A stretch of 64,000 bases of DNA from Leptotrichia hofstadii (GCF_007990525.1 NZ_AP019823.1:1550001-1614000), one strand, 5' to 3'; shown: positions 16,497 to 24,869, counted from the first letter of the stretch. Notes: a model not told the origin generated them from the sequence alone. Translations and numbers: made by a program.

Positions 16497-17354
16497 TTAA
16501 TTACTTTGTTTATACATTAACCAGCCATTAAAGTATAAAAAGCTGCTGTCTCGTCCACTTATTCTATTAATCTGTCCATTTTCCAGATACCATTTATTTC
16601 TATTCATTACTGCATCGTAATTTTTTTCTTCTGCTAAGCTAACTGTGATTGTTACAGGTCCTGTATTTTTTACAGAGTCTCCACTGTTAATTACACAATT
16701 CTCAAAGGCAATATCAGCCATATATCCATGCTCAGCAAATGAATCGTCAACTGTATCAGTACCAAATGCAGATTCAGCAGGATTCGGATTCACACAGTAG
16801 CTTCCTTTTTTTACACCTATGGGGCTTCTTACAACTAATTTTTCATTGCTTTCCTTAGGAGTTTCTTCTTTTTGTTCGTCTTTTGGCTGTTCTGCTTTTT
16901 TTTGTTCCTGCTGTTGTACTGTTTCAGCAGTTGAAGTTTGTGGACTTGTTACAGTTGGCATATTCTGATTTTTCGATATTGCCGCCATTTCCTTTTTTAA
17001 ATTCTCTTTTTTCTTTTTATTCTGGCTTCTTAGATAAAAAATTCCTGATCCAACTATAACTATAAATATTGCAACTAGAGCCGCCAGAATTGTTGTCATC
17101 CTATTTGAAAGATATTTTTCCTCAACCTCCTCTTCATCCTCTTCCTCATTTCCTTTTGAATTACCTGTTTTTCTAGCAGATTCTTCTGTTTTTCCTGTAT
17201 TTGTGGCACTGCTTCCTCCTACGCCACCATAAACTGTTTTCTCCAGCTCTTCCTTCTCTTTTTGTAAATCCTGGATTTCCTTCTGGCGTTTTAATTCTTC
17301 TATCTCTTTTTCTAATCGCTCTTTTGCATCTTCACCAAATTGGCTATCATCCAT
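16497..17354 (-). CDS. Modular single-pass membrane protein with N-terminal coiled coil
   Basis: A 285-aa protein. Residues 1-42 are a charged coiled coil (EKEIEELKRQKEIQDLQKEK) nearly the same as in the next gene upstream. An acidic linker with VGGS follows, then one membrane segment (about 88-108, ILAALVAIFIVIVGSGIFYL), a Gln/Lys/Glu-rich linker and a C-terminal globular domain (about 175-285) with two Cys (SYCVNPNP, FENCVIN). The first half is probably cytoplasmic and the second extracytoplasmic. The C-terminal domain is unrelated to that of its paralogue and I do not recognise it. AGGAGG lies before the ATG. Confidence 0.75.
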   Translation of the reverse strand: MDDSQFGEDAKERLEKEIEELKRQKEIQDLQKEKEELEKTVYGGVGGSSATNTGKTEESARKTGNSKGNEEEDEEEVEEKYLSNRMTTILAALVAIFIVIVGSGIFYLRSQNKKKKENLKKEMAAISKNQNMPTVTSPQTSTAETVQQQEQKKAEQPKDEQKEETPKESNEKLVVRSPIGVKKGSYCVNPNPAESAFGTDTVDDSFAEHGYMADIAFENCVINSGDSVKNTGPVTITVSLAEEKNYDAVMNRNKWYLENGQINRISGRDSSFLYFNGWLMYKQSN

Positions 17355-17412
17355 AATATCCTCCTAAAAATTAACAATACTAACAGTAAGGTTTATACTG
17401 TTATAACTTTTT

Positions 17413-18315
17413 TTACATGTCCATATTAAATTTCATAACTTTATTAAACTTAGGATCCATCTCATCAGGCACTGTCCATTCACCATTTACTTTTGTATAC
17501 GGTATGTCAAAAGTTTCTTCAATATATTTTAAATTAGGATCTTTCAATTTTTGATCAATTAATTCCTTCATCCATTCAAAAATCTTTTGATTCAGCTCCT
17601 CTTCTGTTGCCGATTTTCCTTTCATTTGCTGCGCTTCTTTTTCTGCTTTTTGGTTAAGAAGTGTTCGTATTTCTGATAGATCAGGAGCTTTTAGCGTTAC
17701 ATTTAAAACAACTTTATCTCCATTTTCAGTCACATTATTTATCGTATAAGTTACCTTTTTAAATGCTTCGCTAAATGCTTTTGTTGTCTCAAGTTCATCT
17801 TTATCTGTAATTTGAGAAGCGTAATCTCCTTTTTGAAAAAATCCAATAGCTTCCTTAAAAATAGTTTCAGCCGCTTCTTTTCCGCTCATTTGATCCGTTT
17901 GAGCTTTTGATGTTGTCACACTTGCCATAGTTTGACCTTGAAATACGCTTGCCACTGAGTTATTTTTGAAACTTGCTTTTTTCTTTTTATTATTTGAATT
18001 TAAGAAAAAAATCCCAGTTCCTGCAGAAATGGCAACTAATGAAATTACAGCCACCAAAATTATAATCTTCTTTTTATTTGAAAAAAAGTTTGTTCCTTCA
18101 TCTGAACGATTTTCATTTTGTTTACCTTTTTCAACTTTTTTCTTGGTATTTTCATCCTTTTCTGCAGCCTTGCTTCCTCCTACGCTGTCAAACATTGTCT
18201 TTTCGAGTTCTTCTTTTTGTCTTTGCAGCTCCCTAATTTCTTTCTGACGTTTTAATTCCTGAATTTCTCTTTCCAATTCTTCTTTTGATTCTTCATTAAA
18301 TTTATTGTTGTCCAT
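17413..18315 (-). CDS. Modular single-pass membrane protein, DUF5105-like C-terminus
   Basis: A 300-aa protein with the same N-terminal module as the gene downstream: a coiled coil (EREIQELKRQKEIRELQRQ), VGGS, an acidic/basic linker and one membrane helix (IIILVAVISLVAISAGTGIFF). The C-terminal half (about 145-300) matches the whole mature part of the lipoprotein encoded next (18456-18986). Shared features include a Y-x-I-N-N-x-T strand, a P-D-L-S-E turn and the segment LKYIEETFDI. It is probably an envelope protein with its globular domain outside the inner membrane. AGGAGG precedes the ATG. Confidence 0.78.
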   Translation of the reverse strand: MDNNKFNEESKEELEREIQELKRQKEIRELQRQKEELEKTMFDSVGGSKAAEKDENTKKKVEKGKQNENRSDEGTNFFSNKKKIIILVAVISLVAISAGTGIFFLNSNNKKKKASFKNNSVASVFQGQTMASVTTSKAQTDQMSGKEAAETIFKEAIGFFQKGDYASQITDKDELETTKAFSEAFKKVTYTINNVTENGDKVVLNVTLKAPDLSEIRTLLNQKAEKEAQQMKGKSATEEELNQKIFEWMKELIDQKLKDPNLKYIEETFDIPYTKVNGEWTVPDEMDPKFNKVMKFNMDM

Positions 18316-18455
18316 AATATTTTCCTCCTAAAAATCATATACATCTTTTACAGTAAATATTATACCACAAAAAATTTAAAAAATCAAACATTTTTTACAG
18401 AAAAATTTTTACTGTTATAATTTAAGTTTTTCTGAAATATCTAATTTTGAATAAA

Positions 18456-18986
18456 CTATATTGGGAAATTAAAAGATACCGCTTTAATAAATTGTGGATT
18501 ATTTTCCTCTATTTCCCAGCTATCCCCCTGTTTTATATACGTAATATCAAATGTTTCCTCAAAATATTTTAAATTAGAATCATTTAATTTCTCATTTACC
18601 ACTTCCTTTAAAATTGCCATGCTTTGCTTATTAAATTCTTCCTCTGATTTTCCACTCAATGATTGAGCTTCTTTTGATATTCTGTTTTTAAACATTTCTG
18701 CTGTTTCTGATAAATCAGGATACTTCATAGTAATATTTACAAGAATTTTATCTTTATTTTTCTCTGTCGTATTGTTAATTTTATAGGACATCTTTTTATA
18801 TGCTCCCTCAAATGCCTTGAATACATTTTCAGTCTGTTTGTCAACCTTTAATGCAGAAAAATTTCCTTTTTGAAGTGCTCCCATTGTTTCTTTTACATCA
18901 TTTTCAACAGCTTTCTTTTCATTCTGGCAGCTCACTAATGTCAACATCAAAACTAGTCCTATAATAATTGATACTATTTTTTTCAT
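18456..18986 (-). CDS. Lipoprotein, DUF5105-like domain
   Basis: A 176-aa lipoprotein (lipobox LVSC) whose mature part is homologous by eye to the C-terminal half of the gene just downstream. Both contain MSYKINNTTE / VTYTINNVTE, YPDLSE / APDLSE and LKYFEETFDI / LKYIEETFDI. It is therefore a lipid-anchored version of the same domain. I start at the ATG at 18986, with GAAGGA upstream. A longer in-frame reading to 19070 would overlap the broken pyrE and has no signal for initiation. Function unknown. Confidence 0.8.
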   Translation of the reverse strand: MKKIVSIIIGLVLMLTLVSCQNEKKAVENDVKETMGALQKGNFSALKVDKQTENVFKAFEGAYKKMSYKINNTTEKNKDKILVNITMKYPDLSETAEMFKNRISKEAQSLSGKSEEEFNKQSMAILKEVVNEKLNDSNLKYFEETFDITYIKQGDSWEIEENNPQFIKAVSFNFPI

Positions 18987-19014
18987 ATCGGTTCCTTCTT
19001 TCTTTTTTTGTTTT

Positions 19015-19499
19015 TTACCTTCCCCATTTTTCAGGATTTTTACTCCATTCCAAAGCGATTTTCGCCTCATCCTGTGTCAGATAATCACTTTGAGCTAGTA
19101 ATTTTATTAAAACATCAAAATTTGAAAGTGAACTGAATTTACAACTATATTTTGCATAATTTTCCTTTGCACTGTCGAATCCATAAGAAAAAATTGATTT
19201 TACTTCCAGTTCCTTCACTTCTTCCTTTTGAAGTACATCAACTGCAATAAGGCTGCTTTTTCCTGTTGTAATCAAATCTTCAATTACAACGACTTTTTTC
19301 CCCTTGACTTCTGCACCTTAACAAACGCTTCTACAATCGTGTCTCTCTCGTCTGAAAATCCTAATACATAACGGTTATCGCAATAAATCGGACTTTTTAT
19401 TCCAGACGCAAACGTAAAAGGCTCTCCCACATTGATTTTTACTGCTTTCACATCAAACAATGCCTTTGCCACTTTTTCTTCCAGTGTTAAATTAGCCAT
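19015..19499 (-). pseudogene. pyrE: Orotate phosphoribosyltransferase, internal deletion with frameshift
   Basis: The N-terminal OPRT region reads in one frame from the ATG at 19499 (ANLTLEEKVAKALFDVKAV, then FTFASGIKSPIYCDNR, to EAFVK). The C-terminal region reads in another frame, from GAEVKGKKVVVIEDLITTGK (about 19310) to 19015. Between them about 45-50 residues normally present in OPRT are missing, including the segment with the catalytic Lys/His residues. The join is out of frame, so the upstream frame stops at 19284. The PRPP-binding motif VVVIEDLITTGKSS is intact but not reachable in frame. OPRT converts orotate and PRPP to OMP, so the step between pyrC/D and pyrF appears lost here. 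Confidence 0.88.
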
Positions 19500-19578
19500 A
19501 TTCCCATTTCCTTTCAAATTTTGATTTTTTGTTTTATTTCTACACTATTTAACAATTATTAGTATAACGGTAAACTAC

Positions 19579-20850
19579 TTACTTTGAAAAATCAATTTCT
19601 TTTCCTTTATGAATATCATTAATTTTTCCATTTTCATAAACAATCTCACCATTTACAATTGTCAACGTATTTTTTCCTTTCAATTCCCAATTTTCATAAG
19701 GAGTCCAGCCACACTTTGACTCAATTGTGTCATCCACAGCAACAATCCATTCTTTTTGAGTATCAACAACAATTATATCGGCAAAAAAACCTTCCTCTAA
19801 TTTTCCTCTTTTTTCAATTTTCAGGATTTTCGCAGGATTTTCGCACATTAATTTCTGAATCATTTCAAGCGATATTTTTCCTTCATTAAAAGCGTTAATC
19901 ATAAGTGCAAGCGAAGTTTCAACTCCTGGCATTCCAAATGTAATTTTTTCCAGCTTTTCGCTTATCAAATGTGGAGCGTGATCTGTTCCAATTGTGTCAA
20001 TTTCTCCACGATTTATTGCTTCCCACAAAAATTCATTGTCAGATTTTTCCCTTAGTTCAGGTTTCATTCTCAAAAGCATTTTATTTCGCTCTGTACTTTC
20101 ACGAATTTCAGTATTTAAAAATAAATGATGGGGAGTAACTTCAGCATAAATTGGATGTTCTTTTGTATTCAATTCATTATTTTTTTTGGCGTTTATAACT
20201 TTTTTCAATTCATTCTCTGATGGGATATGACAAACATAAAGCCCTTTTCCACAATTTTTATTTAATTCTATTGCCTTGTCAATCATTTCATTCTCAGCGT
20301 GAACTAGCACCAACTTGGAGTTCTTAAATACTTTTTTCAATATTTCATCATCTTCAATAAGCATTTCCCCAGTTGTTACATTCATAAAAATTTTTACTGT
20401 ATTCGCTTCACCACTACTCAGAACTTTTTTTATTTCTTCAACATTATCATTTTTGCTTCCACCAAAATGAAATCCAAAATTCACAATTGACTTTTCATTC
20501 GCCAATTTTTTCTTTTCCAGCAAATTTTCCAATGTTGTAGTAGCAGGAATTGTATTTGGCATATCATAAAAAGTCGTAATCCCAGCTTTGGCACACGCAC
20601 GTGAACCTGTTGTAAAATCCTCTTTGTACGTAATTCCTGGCTCTCTCATGTGTGTATGCACATCTATAACTCCTGGCATTACTAACTTTCCTTCAATATC
20701 AATAATTCGTGCATTTTCATTATTTTTAAATCTGCTTTCATCAATATTTTCAGAAATTTTTTCAATAATTTCTCCATTTATCAAAATTTCAATTTTTTTT
20801 CCAAAAACATCTATTCCATTTTTTAGAATGGTAATTCTATCATCTTCCAT
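19579..20850 (-). CDS. pyrC: Dihydroorotase (class I)
   Basis: A 423-aa amidohydrolase that cyclises carbamoyl-aspartate to dihydroorotate in de novo pyrimidine synthesis. The metal-binding motif DVHTHMREPG, the following GSRACAKAGITTFYDMPNT and the late GTDHAPH motif of type I dihydroorotases are all present, and the length is normal. AGGAG lies five bases before the ATG. It lies between the K/E-rich exported protein gene and the broken pyrE, in the same direction as pyrB, pyrI and pyrF. Confidence 0.96.
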   Translation of the reverse strand: MEDDRITILKNGIDVFGKKIEILINGEIIEKISENIDESRFKNNENARIIDIEGKLVMPGVIDVHTHMREPGITYKEDFTTGSRACAKAGITTFYDMPNTIPATTTLENLLEKKKLANEKSIVNFGFHFGGSKNDNVEEIKKVLSSGEANTVKIFMNVTTGEMLIEDDEILKKVFKNSKLVLVHAENEMIDKAIELNKNCGKGLYVCHIPSENELKKVINAKKNNELNTKEHPIYAEVTPHHLFLNTEIRESTERNKMLLRMKPELREKSDNEFLWEAINRGEIDTIGTDHAPHLISEKLEKITFGMPGVETSLALMINAFNEGKISLEMIQKLMCENPAKILKIEKRGKLEEGFFADIIVVDTQKEWIVAVDDTIESKCGWTPYENWELKGKNTLTIVNGEIVYENGKINDIHKGKEIDFSK

Positions 20851-20884
20851 TTTTACTCCTAAATTTTATAAAATAGACTTTGCA

Positions 20885-20927
20885 CTCCTTTAATATCAAT
20901 CAACTTTTGGGTACAGATTTAAAGGAG
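20885..20927 (-). promoter_or_regulatory. Inverted repeat in the pyrC leader
   Basis: CTCCTTTAA (20885-20893) and TTAAAGGAG (20919-20927) form a perfect 9-bp inverted repeat with a 25-nt loop, between the exported-protein gene and pyrC. No T-run follows, so it is not a simple terminator. It could be a regulatory RNA structure or chance. Confidence 0.35.
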
Positions 20928-20949
20928 CATTACACTAATATTTACGTTT

Positions 20950-21378
20950 TTATTTCCCTTCCAAAGTTTTCAGCATTCTTTCCATTCTTATAAGCTGAAG
21001 TCTCATTTTTTCGTCTGAAGAAAGATCTTTTTCTTTGGTTTTTCTGCTTTTTTCTTCTGCTTTTTGACGTTTTGTCTTTACTGGCTTTTTGTTCTTATTG
21101 TTTTCTGCTCTTGCAGGCACAGTTTTTCTTACAGTTTCTGCCTTTACTTCGTTGTTTTCTGCTGGTGCCAATGTTTCTGGAGCTGGATTTTCTGCTTCTT
21201 CGTCATTTTTTGGCTCCTCAGAATCTGCTTTTGTATTTTCTGCAGGGGATTTTTCGTTCTGAACTTGTTTTATTTCTGTTTTCTTCGCTGTTTCAGCCTT
21301 TGTGTCCTTAATTTCGCTATATACAGCCTGACTTGTTAAAAATACTCCTAATAATAGTAATAATGCTTTGTTTTTCAT
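20950..21378 (-). CDS. Exported Lys/Glu-rich protein, unknown
   Basis: A 142-aa protein with a clear signal peptide (KNKALLLLLGVFLTSQAVYS) followed by an extended, highly charged, Ala/Glu/Lys/Pro/Asn-rich region. A short helix ends the protein (EKMRLQLIRMERMLKTLEG). Apart from the final helix it should be disordered. It lies between pyrF and pyrC, in a pathway with which it has no evident link. AAGGAG precedes the ATG. Function unknown; it may be an adaptor or an envelope spacer. Confidence 0.7.
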   Translation of the reverse strand: MKNKALLLLLGVFLTSQAVYSEIKDTKAETAKKTEIKQVQNEKSPAENTKADSEEPKNDEEAENPAPETLAPAENNEVKAETVRKTVPARAENNKNKKPVKTKRQKAEEKSRKTKEKDLSSDEKMRLQLIRMERMLKTLEGK

Positions 21379-21476
21379 AAATTTTCTCCTTCTATTTTAT
21401 TTTAATAAGATTGCTTATTATTTTATCATATCTTTACAATATTTGTAATTATTTTTTTATAAAAATTCCACAAAAT

Positions 21477-22217
21477 TTATAACACTTCTGAAATTTCTTC
21501 CAAAATCAATCTTGCACTTTCCGCAGGATTTTCAGCCTTAGTTACTGGACGACCAACTACAAGAAAATCCACTCCCTGTTTTATCGCCTCTGCCGGTGTC
21601 ATAATCCGTGTCTGATCATCGTTACTTTTTCCATCAGCATTTAGTGTAAATTTAGGACGTACACCTGGACAGACTGTCATAAAATCCTTTCCCAGTTTTT
21701 CCTTCACATCTTTTGCCTCCTGTGGCGAACATACGATTCCGTGCATTCCGCTATTTCTGGCAATTGTAGCAAGATTTAGTACAATTTCCTCCAATTTCAG
21801 CTTACTTTTAAACATTTCAAAAATGTCATTTTCTCCCAAATTTGTCAAAATTGTTACCCCTATCAGAAGGCTTTCTGATTTGCTTTTTTTTACCAATTCA
21901 GCAACTTCCTTCATAGTTTTGCTTCCATTTGAGCAATGGATATTAAACATAAACACATTTTTTTCAATAGCATTCGCACAAGCCATTTTCACAGTATTTG
22001 TAATATCGTGAAACTTCAAGTCTAAAAATACTTTCTTTCCATTTTCATGCAAGTAATCAACTAATTTTCCATCTGTATTAAGATAGCTTTCCAGCCCAAC
22101 TTTGTACATAGAAATATTATCCCCCAGCTCTTCAACCAGCTTTTTCGCTTCTTCCATATTATTATAATCCAATGCAACAAATATTCGATCTTTTGCTCTC
22201 TCATCAATTTTAGCCAT
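21477..22217 (-). CDS. pyrF: Orotidine 5'-phosphate decarboxylase
   Basis: A 246-aa TIM-barrel enzyme that decarboxylates OMP to UMP. The catalytic Lys-Asp network is visible as FLDLKFHDITNT, with the opening strand DRIFVALDYNNMEEA and the late phosphate-binding VVGRPVTKA. Length is normal. AAAGGA lies upstream of the ATG. The preceding membrane-protein gene ends three bases before this start, so translation may be coupled. Confidence 0.96.
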   Translation of the reverse strand: MAKIDERAKDRIFVALDYNNMEEAKKLVEELGDNISMYKVGLESYLNTDGKLVDYLHENGKKVFLDLKFHDITNTVKMACANAIEKNVFMFNIHCSNGSKTMKEVAELVKKSKSESLLIGVTILTNLGENDIFEMFKSKLKLEEIVLNLATIARNSGMHGIVCSPQEAKDVKEKLGKDFMTVCPGVRPKFTLNADGKSNDDQTRIMTPAEAIKQGVDFLVVGRPVTKAENPAESARLILEEISEVL

Positions 22218-22220
22218 TTT

Positions 22221-22622
22221 TTAACTATCCTTTCTTTTAACTTGTCTTATTTCAAACGCTCCTATAAAAATCAGAAACAGAAATTCTATTGTAACTATCG
22301 GGAATACTGTAAAAAGTGGATTCGATTTAAAAACAGCAATCAATACCATCATTACAAGGTGTAAAAAAGCTGTGATTCCCCATGCTTTATAGTGAAGTGT
22401 AATTTTATATTTTTGATCAGCTGATTCCACATTTATAACTTTTTTGGGCGTTTTCATTAAAAAATTATTATACATTTGAAGTGTTTGTTCTCCATAATCT
22501 ACATCAATCTCTGTTTCTCCATTAGATTTTATTTCTACAATTTTTTCATCATTTATTTTTAATTTAAAACTATCTTCTCTACCATTAGAAGACATTTTTG
22601 ATTCTATAATTATTTTAGGCAT
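22221..22622 (-). CDS. Hypothetical membrane protein in the pyr cluster
   Basis: A 133-aa protein with a beta-rich N-terminal region (about 1-75: KIIIESKMSS, then short alternating strands and charged turns) and two membrane helices near 80-120 (ITAFLHLVMMVLIAVF, FPIVTIEFLFLIFIGAF), ending in a basic tail. I do not recognise a family. It is packed between pyrI (35-bp gap) and pyrF (3-bp gap), so it must be co-expressed with them. AAGGAAAGG precedes the ATG. Confidence 0.65.
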   Translation of the reverse strand: MPKIIIESKMSSNGREDSFKLKINDEKIVEIKSNGETEIDVDYGEQTLQMYNNFLMKTPKKVINVESADQKYKITLHYKAWGITAFLHLVMMVLIAVFKSNPLFTVFPIVTIEFLFLIFIGAFEIRQVKRKDS

Positions 22623-22657
22623 TGACCTTTCCTTTCTTTCGATGAACTATTCTTAAC

Positions 22658-23149
22658 TTATTGTATCTGTATTTCATCTTCTAAAATTACTTTTTCACAA
22701 TAAAAACATTTATATTTCGATTTTTCTTCCAAATTATTTTCATCTAATTTTTCAGAATTTTCTTTTATACGAATAAATTTTGTTTCAATATTTTCATGAT
22801 TCGAAATACATTTTGGATTATCACATTTCATAAGTCCGATAACTTTATCCAATTTTTCTAATTTTGACTTTTCTACAACTTCATAATTATCAATTATGTT
22901 TATTGTAACATTTGGAGCTAGCAGTGAAATATTGTTTAATTCCTTTTCTTCTAATATTTTTTCCTCAATCTTTATAATCCCTTTTCTCCCAAGTGAACTG
23001 CTTGGCATATTTGTTGCGACTGTGATTCTTTCACTATATTCCTTTAATTTTAAAATTTCCACAATTGCAAAAACTTTTTCTGACGGGATGTGATCTATTA
23101 CAATTCCATGTTTTATTGCCCGTATCAGCAATTCTCTTCCTTCAGACAT
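22658..23149 (-). CDS. pyrI: Aspartate carbamoyltransferase regulatory chain
   Basis: A 163-aa protein matching PyrI, the allosteric subunit that binds nucleotides and pairs with PyrB. The nucleotide domain shows KHGIVIDHIPS and GRKGIIKIE, then APNVTINIIDNYEVVEK. The zinc domain has CDNPKC and, after a long hydrophilic stretch, CFYCEK, giving the four Cys ligands. Its presence directly downstream of pyrB (48-bp gap) predicts a regulated holoenzyme. AAAGGA precedes the ATG. Confidence 0.93.
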   Translation of the reverse strand: MSEGRELLIRAIKHGIVIDHIPSEKVFAIVEILKLKEYSERITVATNMPSSSLGRKGIIKIEEKILEEKELNNISLLAPNVTINIIDNYEVVEKSKLEKLDKVIGLMKCDNPKCISNHENIETKFIRIKENSEKLDENNLEEKSKYKCFYCEKVILEDEIQIQ

Positions 23150-23197
23150 AATCCTTTCCTTTCTTAAATATAAATTTTCTATTTCAAAATAATAAAT

Positions 23198-24127
23198 TTA
23201 CAGAAAAAACTCCTTGTCTTTTTTTAAAACAGCCATCATCATTGCCTGTCTTACAGGAATCCCATTTTTAGCCTGTTTAAAATATAAAGCATATTTTGTG
23301 TTGTCTAAATTTGTATCAATTTCGTCTACTCTTGGCAAAGGATGTAAAATTATCATATCATCTTTACATTTTCCTTCGATATTTTCACGGTTTATAACAT
23401 AAATACCCCTTACTTTCTCATAATCTTCAATATCTAGAAATCTTTCCTTCTGAATCCGAGTCATGTAAAAAACGTCAATTTTATCAAGACAATCCCTGAA
23501 ATCCTCTAAAATTTCATATTTTATCCCATTTTTTTTCAGATCTTCCAATAAATAATCTGGCATTTGCAAAATTTGTGGTGCTACAAAATAAATTACCGGT
23601 TTAAAGTGTGTAAGCGCCTTTACTAATGAATGAACTGTCCTTCCATACTTCAAATCCCCAACAAATGCAATTTGTAAATTTTCAAGTGTCTCTTTTTCCT
23701 CCAGAATTGTGTACAGATCGAGTAAAGTCTGGCTAGGGTGCTGGTTAGAGCCATCTCCTGCATTAATTACAGGTTTTCGTGATGTTTCTGAGGCAAGCCT
23801 AGCTGCTCCGTCAAACGGGTGTCTTACAACTATTACGTCTGAATACGCTTCCACCATTTTTATTGTATCTCTAAAGGATTCCCCTTTTTTTACAGACGAC
23901 TGCTCCACAGGCGGTAATGATAAAACATTTGCGCCAAGCCTCATTGCAGCAGATTCAAACGACATTTTAGTACGTGTACTTGGCTCAAAAAACAAAGTAG
24001 AAATTATTTTCCCACGTAAAAACTTAAATTTTTCCTCTTCCGAACAGTCTTCAATCTTCCTTGCCAGCTCTAAAATATCAAGAATTTCCTTTTTCCCCAT
24101 ATCATTCATAGAAATAATATTTTCCAC
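23198..24127 (-). CDS. pyrB: Aspartate carbamoyltransferase catalytic chain
   Basis: A 309-aa enzyme that transfers the carbamoyl group to aspartate. The carbamoyl-phosphate motif FFEPSTRTKMSFE is intact, along with GDGSNQHPSQTLLD, FVGDLKYGRTVHS and HPLPRVDEI. I start at GTG 24127 (a second GTG at 24130 is equally possible), both just downstream of AAGGGAG. An in-frame TTG at 24151 lies upstream of that site. It is the first gene of the pyrimidine cluster, with a promoter about 120 nt upstream. Confidence 0.95.
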   Translation of the reverse strand: MENIISMNDMGKKEILDILELARKIEDCSEEEKFKFLRGKIISTLFFEPSTRTKMSFESAAMRLGANVLSLPPVEQSSVKKGESFRDTIKMVEAYSDVIVVRHPFDGAARLASETSRKPVINAGDGSNQHPSQTLLDLYTILEEKETLENLQIAFVGDLKYGRTVHSLVKALTHFKPVIYFVAPQILQMPDYLLEDLKKNGIKYEILEDFRDCLDKIDVFYMTRIQKERFLDIEDYEKVRGIYVINRENIEGKCKDDMIILHPLPRVDEIDTNLDNTKYALYFKQAKNGIPVRQAMMMAVLKKDKEFFL

Positions 24128-24245
24128 CACTATCTCTCCCTTGAATTTCAATATTTATAGTCAATCCACCTAAAAATAATATTAAAAATATATAACCAAT
24201 GGATTTCTCATTTCAAACTAGAATTACTATATTTTCTTTAAATTT

Positions 24246-24274
24246 ATGATAACAAATTTTAATGCCATTTGCAA
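24246..24274 (-). promoter_or_regulatory. Probable pyr operon promoter
   Basis: On the minus strand TTGCAA (24274-24269), a 17-nt spacer and TATCAT (24251-24246), leaving a leader of about 110 nt before pyrB. I saw no PyrR-type attenuator with a U-run in the leader. Confidence 0.6.
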
Positions 24275-24341
24275 ACTTTTCTTTGAATAATAATTTTTTT
24301 ATATGTTTAAATAAAATTAAATAATAATAACTACTATATTT

Positions 24342-24802
24342 AATACTAAGCCCCCTTTTGAAAATAGGAATAAATTTTTATAATAGAGTTGTTTGATAAT
24401 TAATTCATAATCATTCAACTAAATTATTTTTTATTATTTTTTGTACATTTTATTAATAAATATTTTTTCATATTACTATGTTTTTTCTTTTTTATTTTCG
24501 TAGGATTGCTCATTGGCGCAAAACCTTATCTTGCAGTAAAGGTTTATCCTAATAATTAAAATTGTGGCAAGATTGCTACGCAATAACCTATGGCTAGTCT
24601 ACGACATTTTTCTGCACTGCCAAAAAACTCGCTATGCTCAGACAGTTTTGCCAGCACAGAAAAATGCTCCGACGGATTAATTTATACTTGAATCTGTTTA
24701 AAAAATGAAAATTATGTTTTAATCATTTGAAAATATTAAGTTTATACCCTTTAATTAGAAAAATTTGTAATAAATTCGTTATTTAAATGAGGTTTAGTAT
24801 AA
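24342..24802. repeat. Dispersed structured intergenic repeat, copy 2 (MITE-like)
   Basis: A 461-bp non-coding element between pyrB and the oxidoreductase gene. Its ends are inverted: AATACTAAGCC (24342-24352) and GGTTTAGTATAA (24791-24802). The part from about 24489 aligns with copy 1. CATTTTTCTG (24605-24614) pairs perfectly with CAGAAAAATG (24657-24666). These are different bases from copy 1, but paired in the same place and with the same flanks (TACGAC, GCTCCGACGG). The loop has AAACTC and TCAGACAGT. No gene is seen inside. Confidence 0.75.
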
Positions 24803-24820
24803 CTTTAAAAACTTTGATAC

Positions 24821-24855
24821 AAATAAAAATAGAGGGAAAAATTAAAACTCCCTCT
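24821..24855 (-). terminator. Terminator after the Gfo/Idh/MocA gene
   Basis: On the minus strand AGAGGGA pairs with TCCCTCT around an 11-nt loop, followed by AUUUUUAUUU; 15 nt past the stop codon. Confidence 0.85.
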
Positions 24856-24869
24856 TTTCTATAAAAAAA

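Noticed and set aside
18987-19070. N-terminal extension of the lipoprotein gene toward 19070
   Set aside because: It would overlap the broken pyrE reading frame and place a hydrophilic segment before an otherwise perfect lipoprotein signal peptide with its own ribosome site.
21064-21339. Cys/Phe-rich frames opposite the exported Lys/Glu-rich gene
   Set aside because: They are mirror images of Lys/Glu/Ala codons of the real gene, with no independent signal.
23709-24173. A 154-codon frame opposite pyrB
   Set aside because: It is fully antisense to the pyrB coding region, and its composition is what the complement of a real gene gives.
24131-24245. A PyrR-type attenuator in the pyrB leader
   Set aside because: An ATCCA/TGGAT pairing exists, but there is no anti-anti-terminator pattern and no terminator with a T-run.
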